DNA of 64,000 bases, from the NCBI GenBank assembly GCA_930990665.1, contig CAKNQN010000001.1, positions 1 through 64,000 of the forward strand, read 5' to 3'. This document shows, in pieces, positions 24,852 to 33,646 of this stretch. How positions within the stretch are numbered: the first letter of the stretch is position 1; each line of letters opens with the position of its first letter. The DNA comes from an uncultured Clostridia bacterium (lineage in GTDB: Bacteria; Bacillota; Clostridia; Christensenellales; Borkfalkiaceae). Under the pieces are notes generated by a model. That model did not search any database, was not told the DNA's origin, and was given only the letters and a program-made list of their open reading frames with translations. The translations under genes and the position numbers were made by a program.

Positions 24852-27292
24852 AATTGCACGTGATCGATACTTGGGGAGGGGTAGCGGGCGCAAAGATTCT
24901 CGGCGATTCCCTTTTGATCCAGGTAGACGGAAAGAATGTACTGATTGACGGCGGAGAAAGAAACGCTGCGGCAACGCAGACGATCACGAGTTATCTGCGG
25001 GAGCAGGAAGTTGAGAAACTGGATTATATTTTCCTGACGCATCCGCACAGCGATCATGTGGGGGGATTGGCGCAGATCGTATCGGAATTCGAAGTGGGCA
25101 GCGTGTATGCCAAGACGCCGGATTGGAGCAAACTGCAGGCGATAGAGGTCGAATGGAAGAGCCAGGAATACTATGAAGATTTTGTTGACGCGCTGTCAAA
25201 GAAAGGGATTTCGGTGACGGTCCCGACGGAAGAAGGGCAGACTGTACAGATCTCGGACAATTTTACGATCAAGATCTACAATCTTGCCGCGTTTGAAACG
25301 CAGGTGCAGGACCAGGATCTGAACACGCTGGGGCTCATTTATCTCGGCGAATATGCAGGAAAGAAAATACTTTTCCCGGGCGACGTGTACGTGGAAGGGG
25401 ACAAGTATGTCAGCGGAGCGGCGACGACGGCGGATGCCGTTATGGAAAAGATCGGAAAAGTAGACATTCTTCTGGCGGCGCATCACGGCGGCGTGGGCTC
25501 TGTAAACTGTGATTCCATGCTGGATGCGATCGATCCGGAGCTGATACTCATGAGTTTGCCGGTCGTAAGAGACGAGGATGATCCTTGGTACACGATCGGG
25601 CTGCCGCTGATGAAGCGCTGTGAAGAGCGGGATATTCCGCTGTATGCGACGGGGCAGAGCGGAACGATTACCGTCACCATTGAAAACTCGGATGGAGCGA
25701 TGGCGATTTCCTCCCGATCCGAGGGCACGGAAATGACGCGGATGATGCCGCTGACTCCTTCGGTCCCATCGATCCCTGAAACCGGGGACTTGAATGTGGT
25801 ATCTGTCATTTCACGTATGGAACCTTACGGCGATATAAATTATCTTGCGATCGACGTGACCTTCGACAAGCTTGTCGTCGGGGCAGAGGAAGCCAACACG
25901 AGATCCAGCTATGACCCTACGTGGAAGTTGGACGGCCGGTTTATGGAAAACACCCTGTTCGGCTCGAGCGTGTATTGGTATAATACCTACGAAAGAAACA
26001 AACTTACGTTTTATGTGCTGGATACGGCCGTGGACAGTTCGGTCAAAGAACACATCTTTACGATTTGCGAAAACTTTGTCAGCTTTAACGGCAATCCGAT
26101 CGCAGAAGAAATTTCCTTCCGGCAAAACGCAGACGGGAGTTGGAAAGTTTATACAGGTGCAATGCCCGAACCGGAATCGGGAGAGGTGACGGTTTTGAGT
26201 GTTGTGAGTGAATTGACGGAAGACCGGGCGTATCAGCATCTTCAGATAACCTTTGATAAGTCGATCGGAGCCATTGTCGCCGACACGCCTGTCACCAATA
26301 TGGGTAAAATAAAGTTCTGCGGCGAATCGGTGACGGGGCCCGCTGTCTGGTTTAACAGCCGCACTTTGCTGCTCAACATTTCTGTGGATACCTTCAACAG
26401 CCAAGATCCGAAAGTCATTACGTTGGAAGCGGATTTTACGGAAAATGCAGGCTTTACGATGAAGCAGGCATACAGTTTCCAATGGACGGAGGAACTCAAT
26501 GCATCTTCACAAAATATCTGGACGGCTTACACGGGCGATCCCTCCGAGGATGAAAACGAACCGGCTTTGAATAGTGCGCAGGTGTTGAGCGCGACTTCGG
26601 TCGTGGAGGGGGATTGGCTTGCGATAAGCGTAACCTTTGATCGGGATATGTCTACGGGCGGTCCTACGAGCATTTATGATTCCACATGGAAATTTGATGA
26701 TGTTCTGATGGATCCTGCGCACGGTGCAAGCATCTATCCGGTGTCCGGCGATCCGAATTCTTTGATTCTGTATCTTTTTATTTCGGAAATCTCTTCGGCG
26801 CAGACGCATAGCGTTACCTTGCTGGCGGAATTTGAAGGGTTGAACGGGACTCCGATCGAAAAGAGCTATACGCTGACCATCCAATCGGCCGATGCTGTCG
26901 GAACATGGGTGATCGGCGGGGAGGAGCCTGTCAAAGAGGGAGCGCAGGTACTGAGCGCGACTTCGGTCGTGGAGGGAGATTGGCTTGCTGTTTACGTAAC
27001 CTTTGACCGGGATATGTCTACGGGCGGGCCTGCAAGTATCTATGATTCCACATGGAAGTTTGATGACTTCTTGATGGTCGAAGATCCAGCATACCAGGCA
27101 AGCATTTATTCTGTTTCCGGAGAACCGAATCAATTGATTCTTTATGTCCTTACCGGTGTTATTTCTTCTGCACAGACGCACAGCGTTACACTGCTGGCAG
27201 AATTTGAAGGTCTGAACGGAACACCGATCGCAAAAAGCTATACGCTGACGATCGGATCGGCCGACGCCGTCGGTGAATGGACGGTTTCCTGA
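24848..27292 (+). CDS. Metallo-beta-lactamase-fold (ComEC/Rec2-like) domain with four C-terminal repeats
   Basis: An 814-residue frame, open upstream through the linker repeats to 24761, so its ATG 24848 is probably not the original start. Residues ~1-270 are an MBL-fold domain with metal-binding 'HPHSDHVGG' (about residue 65), 'FPGD' and 'LAAHHGG', closest in pattern to ComEC/Rec2-type competence or secreted nuclease-like hydrolases. Four ~110-residue repeats follow, each beginning V-L/V-S-x-x-S and containing 'ITFD/VTFD'. The last two are nearly identical. With the lipobox frame upstream it would be a surface lipoprotein. The substrate is unknown; nucleic acid or a phospho-/sulfo-ester are possible. 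Confidence 0.75.
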   Translation: MKLHVIDTWGGVAGAKILGDSLLIQVDGKNVLIDGGERNAAATQTITSYLREQEVEKLDYIFLTHPHSDHVGGLAQIVSEFEVGSVYAKTPDWSKLQAIEVEWKSQEYYEDFVDALSKKGISVTVPTEEGQTVQISDNFTIKIYNLAAFETQVQDQDLNTLGLIYLGEYAGKKILFPGDVYVEGDKYVSGAATTADAVMEKIGKVDILLAAHHGGVGSVNCDSMLDAIDPELILMSLPVVRDEDDPWYTIGLPLMKRCEERDIPLYATGQSGTITVTIENSDGAMAISSRSEGTEMTRMMPLTPSVPSIPETGDLNVVSVISRMEPYGDINYLAIDVTFDKLVVGAEEANTRSSYDPTWKLDGRFMENTLFGSSVYWYNTYERNKLTFYVLDTAVDSSVKEHIFTICENFVSFNGNPIAEEISFRQNADGSWKVYTGAMPEPESGEVTVLSVVSELTEDRAYQHLQITFDKSIGAIVADTPVTNMGKIKFCGESVTGPAVWFNSRTLLLNISVDTFNSQDPKVITLEADFTENAGFTMKQAYSFQWTEELNASSQNIWTAYTGDPSEDENEPALNSAQVLSATSVVEGDWLAISVTFDRDMSTGGPTSIYDSTWKFDDVLMDPAHGASIYPVSGDPNSLILYLFISEISSAQTHSVTLLAEFEGLNGTPIEKSYTLTIQSADAVGTWVIGGEEPVKEGAQVLSATSVVEGDWLAVYVTFDRDMSTGGPASIYDSTWKFDDFLMVEDPAYQASIYSVSGEPNQLILYVLTGVISSAQTHSVTLLAEFEGLNGTPIAKSYTLTIGSADAVGEWTVS
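26573..27285 (+). repeat. Recent tandem duplication of a ~350-bp coding unit
   Basis: 26573-26920 and 26936-27285 encode nearly the same repeat (…SAQVLSATSVVEGDWLA… to …SADAVG…). Long identical runs at the DNA level show that the duplication is recent compared with the two earlier, diverged units. Confidence 0.85.
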
Positions 27293-27318
27293 CAGTCGCA
27301 CTCCAAACTTAAAAATAT

Positions 27319-27352
27319 GAAATGCCTGTCTCTTATGGGGCAGGCATTTTTG
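27319..27352 (+). terminator. Terminator of the carbohydrate/MBL operon
   Basis: AAATGCCTGTCTC pairs with GGGGCAGGCATTT around TTAT (two G-T pairs) and is followed by TTGTAG. Confidence 0.75.
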
Positions 27353-27410
27353 TAGTTTTTTGTGTACTGTCCTTTTTTCGGGTCGGCCGGGGTATCCGAT
27401 TTCTTTGCGG

Positions 27411-27567
27411 CATCCAATTTCACACAGCATCATGGCCTACTTGGCGCCATAGTCCCACGCGGAATCATGCTCCCATGCGGCATCCGTGTCCTTTGCGGAA
27501 TCATGGTCCCATGAAGCATCGTGGTCCCACTTGGCGTCATAGTCCCACGCGCAATCATGCTCCCACG
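27411..27567 (+). repeat. 18-bp minisatellite, about nine degenerate units
   Basis: Consecutive 18-base units from 27445 on, e.g. CGCCATAGTCCCACGCGG, AATCATGCTCCCATGCGG, AATCATGGTCCCATGAAG; consensus near AATCATGGTCCCACGCGG. A 36-base block recurs 90 bases (five units) later. Open frames crossing it have six-residue repeats (RNHGPM-like) but no start site, so I treat them as non-coding. Confidence 0.85.
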
Positions 27568-27586
27568 TTCCCACGCACATTTCTTA

Positions 27587-27751
27587 TCGGCTAATCTTTG
27601 CGCTTTTTTGTATCGCTCGACCTTCGCGCCTGGTTCTCGCGCCCGACCTTCGCGCCTGGTTCTTTTACGCCCGACCTTCGCACATGGTTCTCATGGCCCG
27701 ACCTCCGCACCTGGTTCTCGCGCCCGACCTTCGCGCCGACTTCTTATCGGC
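27587..27751 (+). repeat. Second minisatellite, five units of 23-28 bp, flanked by a short direct repeat
   Basis: Units at 27615, 27638, 27664, 27692 and 27719, consensus CGCGCCCGACCTTCGCGCCTGGTTCT. TTCTTATCGGC lies on both sides (27581-27591 and 27741-27751). No gene is seen in 27353-27895. Confidence 0.8.
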
Positions 27752-27895
27752 CAGGCGTTGTGTTTTTTCGTCTCGGATGCTTCCATGCATTTTCCGAAAA
27801 AAAGCGGTCGGCTGCACCCGGGTACTTTTGCGCAGTGCGTCTGGTTCGACAGTGCGGCGAAGGAGCTGGTTTTAACACGAATATGCAAAAAACTC

Positions 27896-27924
27896 TTTTC
27901 AAATGCGCGGAAAAATGATACAAT
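27896..27924 (+). promoter_or_regulatory. Promoter of the U32 peptidase gene
   Basis: TTTTCA (27896-27901), 17-base spacer, TACAAT (27919-27924), about 70 bases before the start codon. Confidence 0.5.
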
Positions 27925-27995
27925 AATAGAGGTGAAATTCCCGCAGTTGCCGAAGCTTTTCAGCCCTGGCAAGCCGCGGAAGAGGTAAAAAGGAT

Positions 27996-30293
27996 ATGAC
28001 GGAAATTCTCGCGCCGGCGGGCGACGAGGAGGCTTTTTTCGCGGCGCTCCGCGCAGGGGCGGATGCGATCTATGTGGGGCTGAAAGATTTTTCCGCCCGC
28101 AAAGCGGCCGCCAATTTTTCGCCGGAACAACTGAAAGATTGTGCCGATGCCGCGCATGTCGTCGGCGCCAAAGTGTATGTGGCGCTCAACACGCTTGTGA
28201 AAGAAGGGGAGGTCTCCGCCTTTTTTGCGGCGGCGCTCACGGCCTGGAATGCGGGCGCCGACGCGCTCATTGTGCAGGATCTGTTTCTGGGCAGTCTGCT
28301 CAAAAAGACGTATCCGGAAATGACGTTGCATCTGTCGACGCAGGCGGGCGTATGCAACATTTATGGGGCACGCCTGGCGAAGCGCCTGGGCTTTTCCCGC
28401 GTGATCCTGGCGCGCGAAACGCCCATTGCGGATATCCGCGCGATCGCCGCAGAAGTCGAAACGGAAGTCTTTGTGCAGGGAGCGCTCTGTACCTGTTTTT
28501 CCGGGCAATGCTATATGTCCTCCTTTGCGGGCGGAAATTCAGGCAATCGCGGACTGTGCAAACAGCCCTGCCGAAAAAAGTATCGTATCGACCGCGCCGG
28601 CCACGAATCGCTTTCCTACGCGCTCTCTCTGTCCGATCTCTGTGCGGCGTCGGATGTTCCAAAGCTCGTCGAGGCGGGTGTATCCTCTTTCAAGATCGAG
28701 GGACGCATGCGCTCGGCCGCCTATGTCGCCGCGGCGGTCGAATACTATAAAGACATATTGACGGGCGCAAAACAGGCACAACTTGCAAAGGATTTTTCCG
28801 CTTTGAAGCGAGCCTTCAACCGCGGCAACTATACGCGTGGGTATGCTTTCGGGCAGGGGAAAGATCTTTTGTCTCCCGATATCCAGGGGCATATGGGCGA
28901 GCAGATCGGCACTGTCGGCGCGCGTCCGGGTGCTGCGAATCACCGTAAAGATAACGCGGCGGAAAATGATAAATTTACATTTGTTTGCTCTTCCTATGTG
29001 CCCTCCGACGGAGACGGATTCAAAGTCATCCGCGGCGGAAATAAGGAGGTGGGCGGAGGGGTGTGGCGCAGCTCATTTCCGCAGGGGAAGGGCGGTTTTT
29101 ATCTGCAAAAAAATGCCGATTTTCGTGCTGGGGACGGCGTATATATCACCCTGGAATCCAAGCCTTTTCTCCCTTCCGCTCCGCGCACAGTGCCTCTTTT
29201 GCTGCACGCGGAAATCGCCGAGGGCAAGCCTCCGCGCGTACGCGCAGAGGGACCATTCGGCGTGCAGGAGTATACCGCCGACTTTGCGGCACAGACCGCG
29301 CGTTCTTCCCCCTTCACGCGGCAGGATCTTATCGATTGTTTTGAGAAAACAGACCGCTTTCCCTTCTGCGTCCGATGGGGGAATATTGCCATCGACGGGA
29401 ATTGTTTCCTGCTCCGCTCAGCGCTCAATTCCTTTCGGCGGAGCGTCTTTTCCTCGGTCTTTTCGCTCCTTTGCGGAACGCGCGAGCCTTTGCCGGAACG
29501 GGCGATGTTGGCGCCGGAAATGCAAAAAGATTTCCCTGTCGCCACTGAGAAAGGCGATCGGATTGTGCTGATCGGCGGCGATCCGGCCGAAGCCTCCCGG
29601 CTCGGCATGGAAATTGACTGTGCTGTATTCCGCCCTCAAAATTATAAAAATTCGGCTGAATATGAGGGATTTTTCAAGGTTTCAGAGTACTATGCGTGGC
29701 ATAAATACCTCTATATACCCGCATATTGTATCGGAGAAGATCTCGAGATCTTGGGAAGACATCTTGAAGGCTTTGACGGCGTGTATACTGAAAGCACGTT
29801 TGTGCTGGAGTGGCTGCGGGGACGAAAGATCTCCGTTATGCTGGGAACGGGGTGCAACATTTCAAGCGCTGTCGCTGCGCGGGTCGCTCTTTTTTGCGGG
29901 GCGGACGAGGTCGTGCTGTCGAAAGAACTTTCCCTCGCAGAGATCGGAAAAATCGGGGATGCGTCCCTGTATGTGTTTGCTGGCGGCAGTGTCAAGGTGA
30001 TGGAGCTGGGACATTGTCCGTTCGGGCGGGACTGCTCGGGATGCGACAGGCGAAGTGCTTACACTCTCACCGATGAGCAGGGCCGCGCCTTTCCGCTCCT
30101 TCGCTATGAAAATTCCGTCTGCCGTTTCGAGGTGTACAACAGCGCCCCGCTTACCGGCTGCCCGCACACTCTTTCCCGCCGTGTGTATGATTTTTCTGCC
30201 CTGCCTTCTGAGGATGCCGCCGCATTTGCAATGGGCAAAGAGGAGAACGTGCGCACACATACCTCGGGTGCTTTCCGCCGCGGGACGATCTGA
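27996..30293 (+). CDS. U32 family peptidase / RlhA-like protein with DUF3656
   Basis: A 765-residue protein. The N-terminal ~300 residues are the U32 barrel with the family signature 'EVFVQGALCTCFSGQCYMSS' (from about residue 155) and further cysteines in 'GLCKQPCRKKY'. The middle and C-terminal parts correspond to the DUF3656 region and a second barrel half with a cysteine cluster 'CPFGRDCSGCDRR'. Characterised relatives are the E. coli RlhA factor, needed for 23S rRNA C2501 hydroxylation, so an RNA-modification role involving an iron-sulfur site is more likely than proteolysis. GGATATG start with AAAAGG. Confidence 0.88.
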   Translation: MTEILAPAGDEEAFFAALRAGADAIYVGLKDFSARKAAANFSPEQLKDCADAAHVVGAKVYVALNTLVKEGEVSAFFAAALTAWNAGADALIVQDLFLGSLLKKTYPEMTLHLSTQAGVCNIYGARLAKRLGFSRVILARETPIADIRAIAAEVETEVFVQGALCTCFSGQCYMSSFAGGNSGNRGLCKQPCRKKYRIDRAGHESLSYALSLSDLCAASDVPKLVEAGVSSFKIEGRMRSAAYVAAAVEYYKDILTGAKQAQLAKDFSALKRAFNRGNYTRGYAFGQGKDLLSPDIQGHMGEQIGTVGARPGAANHRKDNAAENDKFTFVCSSYVPSDGDGFKVIRGGNKEVGGGVWRSSFPQGKGGFYLQKNADFRAGDGVYITLESKPFLPSAPRTVPLLLHAEIAEGKPPRVRAEGPFGVQEYTADFAAQTARSSPFTRQDLIDCFEKTDRFPFCVRWGNIAIDGNCFLLRSALNSFRRSVFSSVFSLLCGTREPLPERAMLAPEMQKDFPVATEKGDRIVLIGGDPAEASRLGMEIDCAVFRPQNYKNSAEYEGFFKVSEYYAWHKYLYIPAYCIGEDLEILGRHLEGFDGVYTESTFVLEWLRGRKISVMLGTGCNISSAVAARVALFCGADEVVLSKELSLAEIGKIGDASLYVFAGGSVKVMELGHCPFGRDCSGCDRRSAYTLTDEQGRAFPLLRYENSVCRFEVYNSAPLTGCPHTLSRRVYDFSALPSEDAAAFAMGKEENVRTHTSGAFRRGTI

Positions 30294-30385
30294 AAGACAA
30301 ATTTCTGAAGCCATTCTTGGATGGCTCGGGGTTTCTGATAATATTTCAATTTATCATATTTTCTTTGCAATCAGAATAGAGAGCT

Positions 30386-32752
30386 ATGGATAATAAAGTT
30401 TTTGAAAAACTCGAACTGAATAAGATCCTTTCGCAGGTTTCCTCCTTTGCGGTGCTTGCAATGACAAAGCAAAGGATTCTCTGCGAGCAGCCGGCAGCGG
30501 AGGGGCGGGATGCGCAGTCCCGTCTGGATCTGACGACGGAAGGGGACGCGGCGCTTTTTCGCCGCGGTATCGGAAGAGTGGAGGAGTTTCCGCCATTCGG
30601 CGATGAGCCGGAGAGGGCGGCCAAGGGCTCTTCGCTCTCCTGCAAGGAGCTGTTGGGAATGGCAGCGCTGTTGCGTTCGGCGCGGGTGGCTTACCGTGGT
30701 GTGCAGGCCCTTCCTCCGGAAGAGTCGCCGCTCTTGCGCGAGATCGTTTCGGGGATCTATTTTGACGAGGTCCTCGAAAAGGACATCACCGAAAAGATCC
30801 TCGGGGAAGATGAGATCAGCGACTACGCCAGCGACGAGCTTTACAATATCCGGCGGAGCATCCGTTCGCTGAACGAGCGCATCCGCAGCCGTCTATCCGA
30901 ATATCTCGGCGGGGCGGGCGCCAAATATCTGCAGGAAGGCATCGTCACCATGCGTGACAATCGCTATGTCCTTCCCGTGCGCGCCGAATACAAGTCCCGC
31001 GTGCGTGGCTTTGTGCACGACCGTTCTGCCAGCGGTGCAACCTTTTTTATTGAGCCGGAAGAAGTGCTGGAGATGAACAACGAACTTCGCGAACTCGCCG
31101 CGGCGGAAAAGGAGGAGATCGAGCGCATTCTTGCCCAGCTTTCCCATCGTGTGGGCGTGCTTGCCTCCGCGATCATGAAGGATGCCGAACTTTTGTCCGA
31201 GCTCGACTGCGCCTTTGCCAAGGCAGAATATTCCTATAAAAACAAGTGCGTGCGGCCCCGTCTGAACGAAAAGGGGATTTTAGATATCCGCAAGGGGCGG
31301 CACCCGCTTCTGGATGCGCGCACGGCGGTCCCTGTTTCCGTGTCTTTCGGGGAGGAGGAGCGCAGGATGCTTCTCGTTTCCGGCCCTAACACGGGCGGCA
31401 AGACGGTCACGATGAAGATGTGCGGCTTGTTCTGCCTGATGGCGGCCTGCGGCATCTTTGTGCCTGCTGCGGAGGGAACGGAACTTTCCGTCTTTTCCAA
31501 AGTGTTTTGCGACATCGGCGATGCGCAGTCGATCGAAGAGAACCTTTCTACTTTTTCATCGCACATCAAGACGGTCATCGGGATCGTCGGCGGTGCAGAC
31601 AAGAACAGCCTCGTGCTCATCGACGAACTGGGCGGTGGCACCGACCCGGAGGAGGGCCAGGCCCTTGCCAAGGCGGTGCTTTCGCACCTTCTTTCCGTCG
31701 GGTGCCGGGGGATCGTCACGACCCATTATACGGCATTGAAGGAATTTGCCTATGCCCGCAGCGGGATCGAGAATGCGAGCATGGAATTCGACATGAACAC
31801 GCTCCGCCCGCTCTACCGTGTTCGTCGGGGTGTTCCCGGCAGCAGCAATGCCATCGCCATATCGCGGCGGCTCGGCCTTCCCGAAAACATCCTGCAGGAC
31901 GCGGTTTCCAACCTTTCCGAGGGCGGCAGGCAGTTTGAAAATATTCTGCGCACGGCCGAAAACAGTCGCATCGAGGCGGAGGAGGCGAAAAAGCGCGCCG
32001 AGTCGTTGGAAGCGGAATGGAAGGGCAAACTTGCCGAGGTGAACGCCGAGCGCGAAAAGCTCAGGAGGGAGAGGGAAAAGCTCCTGACGAGCGCCAAGGT
32101 GGAGAGCCGCCGCATCGTCAATGAGCGCACGGCCGAGGCGGAAGAGCTGCTCGCAGAGATCGAAAAGATCGCCAAAAGCCGCGATCTTACGCCATCCGAT
32201 CTCATACGCGCCCGCACACTCAAAAACAAATTGGCCGACAAAGCGTTTGAGACGCAGGCAGAGGAGCGTGAAAAACCTTCGCTCGAACCGGCCGACGCGT
32301 CCTCACTGAAACCGGGCGACCGCGTATTTGTGGGTGCGATGAACGGCGAGGGAGAAGTTCTTTCCGTCAACGCGAGAAAGGGCGAGGCGCAGGTGCAGGT
32401 GGGCGGTATGCGCGTCAACGTCCGCACGGGAGATCTGTATCGCATGTACGGCGGAAAAAAGACCGAACCGAAAGTGCGCGTCGTGCGCAAGGTCGAACCC
32501 GTGCAGAGCGTGCAGACGGAGATCAATCTTCTCGGTAAAACGGTTTCCGAAGCGGTGCAGGAGGTCGACGCCTTCATTGACCGCGCCGTCCTTTCCGGAC
32601 TGGAAGAGGTCAAGATCATCCACGGCGTCGGCACGGGCAAACTGCGCGAGGGGATCCGCAATCACCTTCGCGGCATGAAAAATGTCGCGGAGTTCCGCAG
32701 CGGCGTCTATGGCGAAGGGGAAGCGGGCGTGACCATCGTAAAATTAAAGTAG
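30386..32752 (+). CDS. mutS2: Endonuclease MutS2
   Basis: A 788-residue MutS paralogue that acts on branched DNA and, in Bacillus, also rescues collided ribosomes. It lacks the mismatch-recognition domain and starts with the core/lever region. The ATPase has Walker A 'GPNTGGKTVTMK', 'STFSSHI' and Walker B 'LVLIDELGGGTDPEEG'. A coiled coil (~residues 520-620) precedes the C-terminal Smr nuclease domain ('INLLGKTVSEAVQEV', 'HGVGTGKLREGI'). In this Smr domain the usual LDLRG motif reads INLLG, so the acidic residue of that motif is absent. ATG 30386 has AGAGAG; transcription is probably separate from the U32 gene. Confidence 0.95.
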   Translation: MDNKVFEKLELNKILSQVSSFAVLAMTKQRILCEQPAAEGRDAQSRLDLTTEGDAALFRRGIGRVEEFPPFGDEPERAAKGSSLSCKELLGMAALLRSARVAYRGVQALPPEESPLLREIVSGIYFDEVLEKDITEKILGEDEISDYASDELYNIRRSIRSLNERIRSRLSEYLGGAGAKYLQEGIVTMRDNRYVLPVRAEYKSRVRGFVHDRSASGATFFIEPEEVLEMNNELRELAAAEKEEIERILAQLSHRVGVLASAIMKDAELLSELDCAFAKAEYSYKNKCVRPRLNEKGILDIRKGRHPLLDARTAVPVSVSFGEEERRMLLVSGPNTGGKTVTMKMCGLFCLMAACGIFVPAAEGTELSVFSKVFCDIGDAQSIEENLSTFSSHIKTVIGIVGGADKNSLVLIDELGGGTDPEEGQALAKAVLSHLLSVGCRGIVTTHYTALKEFAYARSGIENASMEFDMNTLRPLYRVRRGVPGSSNAIAISRRLGLPENILQDAVSNLSEGGRQFENILRTAENSRIEAEEAKKRAESLEAEWKGKLAEVNAEREKLRREREKLLTSAKVESRRIVNERTAEAEELLAEIEKIAKSRDLTPSDLIRARTLKNKLADKAFETQAEEREKPSLEPADASSLKPGDRVFVGAMNGEGEVLSVNARKGEAQVQVGGMRVNVRTGDLYRMYGGKKTEPKVRVVRKVEPVQSVQTEINLLGKTVSEAVQEVDAFIDRAVLSGLEEVKIIHGVGTGKLREGIRNHLRGMKNVAEFRSGVYGEGEAGVTIVKLK

Positions 32753-32766
32753 AGCTCTCTTTGCGT

Positions 32767-32828
32767 CATGAAAAATGTGGCAAAACTCCGCAGCAAGACT
32801 TTGGCGAAGGGAATGCGGGCGTGAGCAT
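32767..32828 (+). repeat. Decayed tandem copy of the mutS2 3' end
   Basis: This 62-base stretch copies 32674-32736 (the last coding bases of mutS2) with about 80% identity and one missing base: both start CATGAAAAATGT and share CCGCAGC, TGGCGAAGGG and GCGGGCGTGA. It lies just behind the stop codon. Confidence 0.8.
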
Positions 32829-32968
32829 TGAAACAAGCAGCGCCCTTGAACTATTGGGGGAACCTTGACACGCTTTCATGTGGTGAAACTCTTTCCAAAG
32901 AGCTTTTAAGAAGCAAGGGGCGACGAAACCCATGTACGATGAACTGATTTCTTGTGCGGAGGTTTTCC

Positions 32969-33436
32969 GTGAATGAAGTGATCTGTCGGCCTGTCGGTGA
33001 GGCGGATGCAAATTATTTTGTAAAAAACTGGGCCCCGGACAAATTGGAAGGGTATCGTTTGCCTTGTTCTGTGCGGGAGATGCGCCGCATGATTCAGGCG
33101 TGGAATGCAGGTACAAAGCAGGAAGATCTATTTCAGATGTATCTGGTTTTGCTTGAAAAAGTGCCTGCGGGACTGCTTTCTTTACAAAAATACGAAAATG
33201 TTCTTTCGGTCGGTGTGTCGGTCGTCTTACCGATGCGGCGAAAGGGATGCGCGATATCAGCCGTGGAGTTTGCGAAAGAGCGGGCGAGAGAAATGGGCTG
33301 TGAAGCATTGACGGCACAAAATCGCACCGAGAATGGAGCAAGCATCGGGCTTTGCCGCAAGTGCGGTTTCGAATGCGAGGGCACCAGGGTGAACGCAAAG
33401 GGAAATCTGGTGTACGATTGGAAATTCCCTCTTTGA
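32969..33436 (+). CDS. GNAT family N-acetyltransferase
   Basis: A 155-residue acetyltransferase of the GNAT fold. The acetyl-CoA loop is seen as 'VVLPMRRKGCAISAVEFAKERA', a variant of the R/Q-x-x-G-x-G/A motif, followed by 'NRTENGASIGLCRKCGFECEG', the common C-terminal motif of RimJ-like GNATs. I prefer GTG 32969 because GCGGAGG lies six bases before it; GTG 32954 overlaps that site. The substrate is unknown. It stands alone between mutS2 and the deacetylase gene. Confidence 0.8.
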   Translation: MNEVICRPVGEADANYFVKNWAPDKLEGYRLPCSVREMRRMIQAWNAGTKQEDLFQMYLVLLEKVPAGLLSLQKYENVLSVGVSVVLPMRRKGCAISAVEFAKERAREMGCEALTAQNRTENGASIGLCRKCGFECEGTRVNAKGNLVYDWKFPL

Positions 33437-33646
33437 ATTCTTCCGCATAAGGTTTTTAATGGAAATCTTGCGCGTGAAGAGCAATGATGCTGGGGACGCA
33501 AGACGTGATCTTAGGTAGATGGCAGCTCTTTTCGTGAAGAGGTTTTTCTTTCATAAATTTGGTTCTCTGCGAATATAGTAAAGCGAAAACCGTGTTTTCG
33601 CAAAACGCCGCGGGATTTTGCCGCGGCCGACAAAGGGGGCCGGGCT
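33437..33646. other. Gap with two hairpins
   Basis: GCGAAAAC-cgt-GTTTTCGC at 33582-33601 and CCGCGG-gattttg-CCGCGG at 33609-33628 stand just before the deacetylase start. No gene is seen. They could terminate the GNAT transcript or shape the next leader. Confidence 0.4.

Noticed and set aside
24411..24974. Minus-strand frames with Pro/Arg-rich repeats over the linker
   Set aside because: They are the antisense reading of the 33-bp linker repeats and lack start signals.
27411..27751. CRISPR array
   Set aside because: Units are directly adjacent without unique spacers, are degenerate, and no cas gene is near; it is a minisatellite.
27521..27988. 155-codon plus-strand open frame before the U32 gene
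   Set aside because: It reads through the second minisatellite and the promoter; the repeats alone give it its length.
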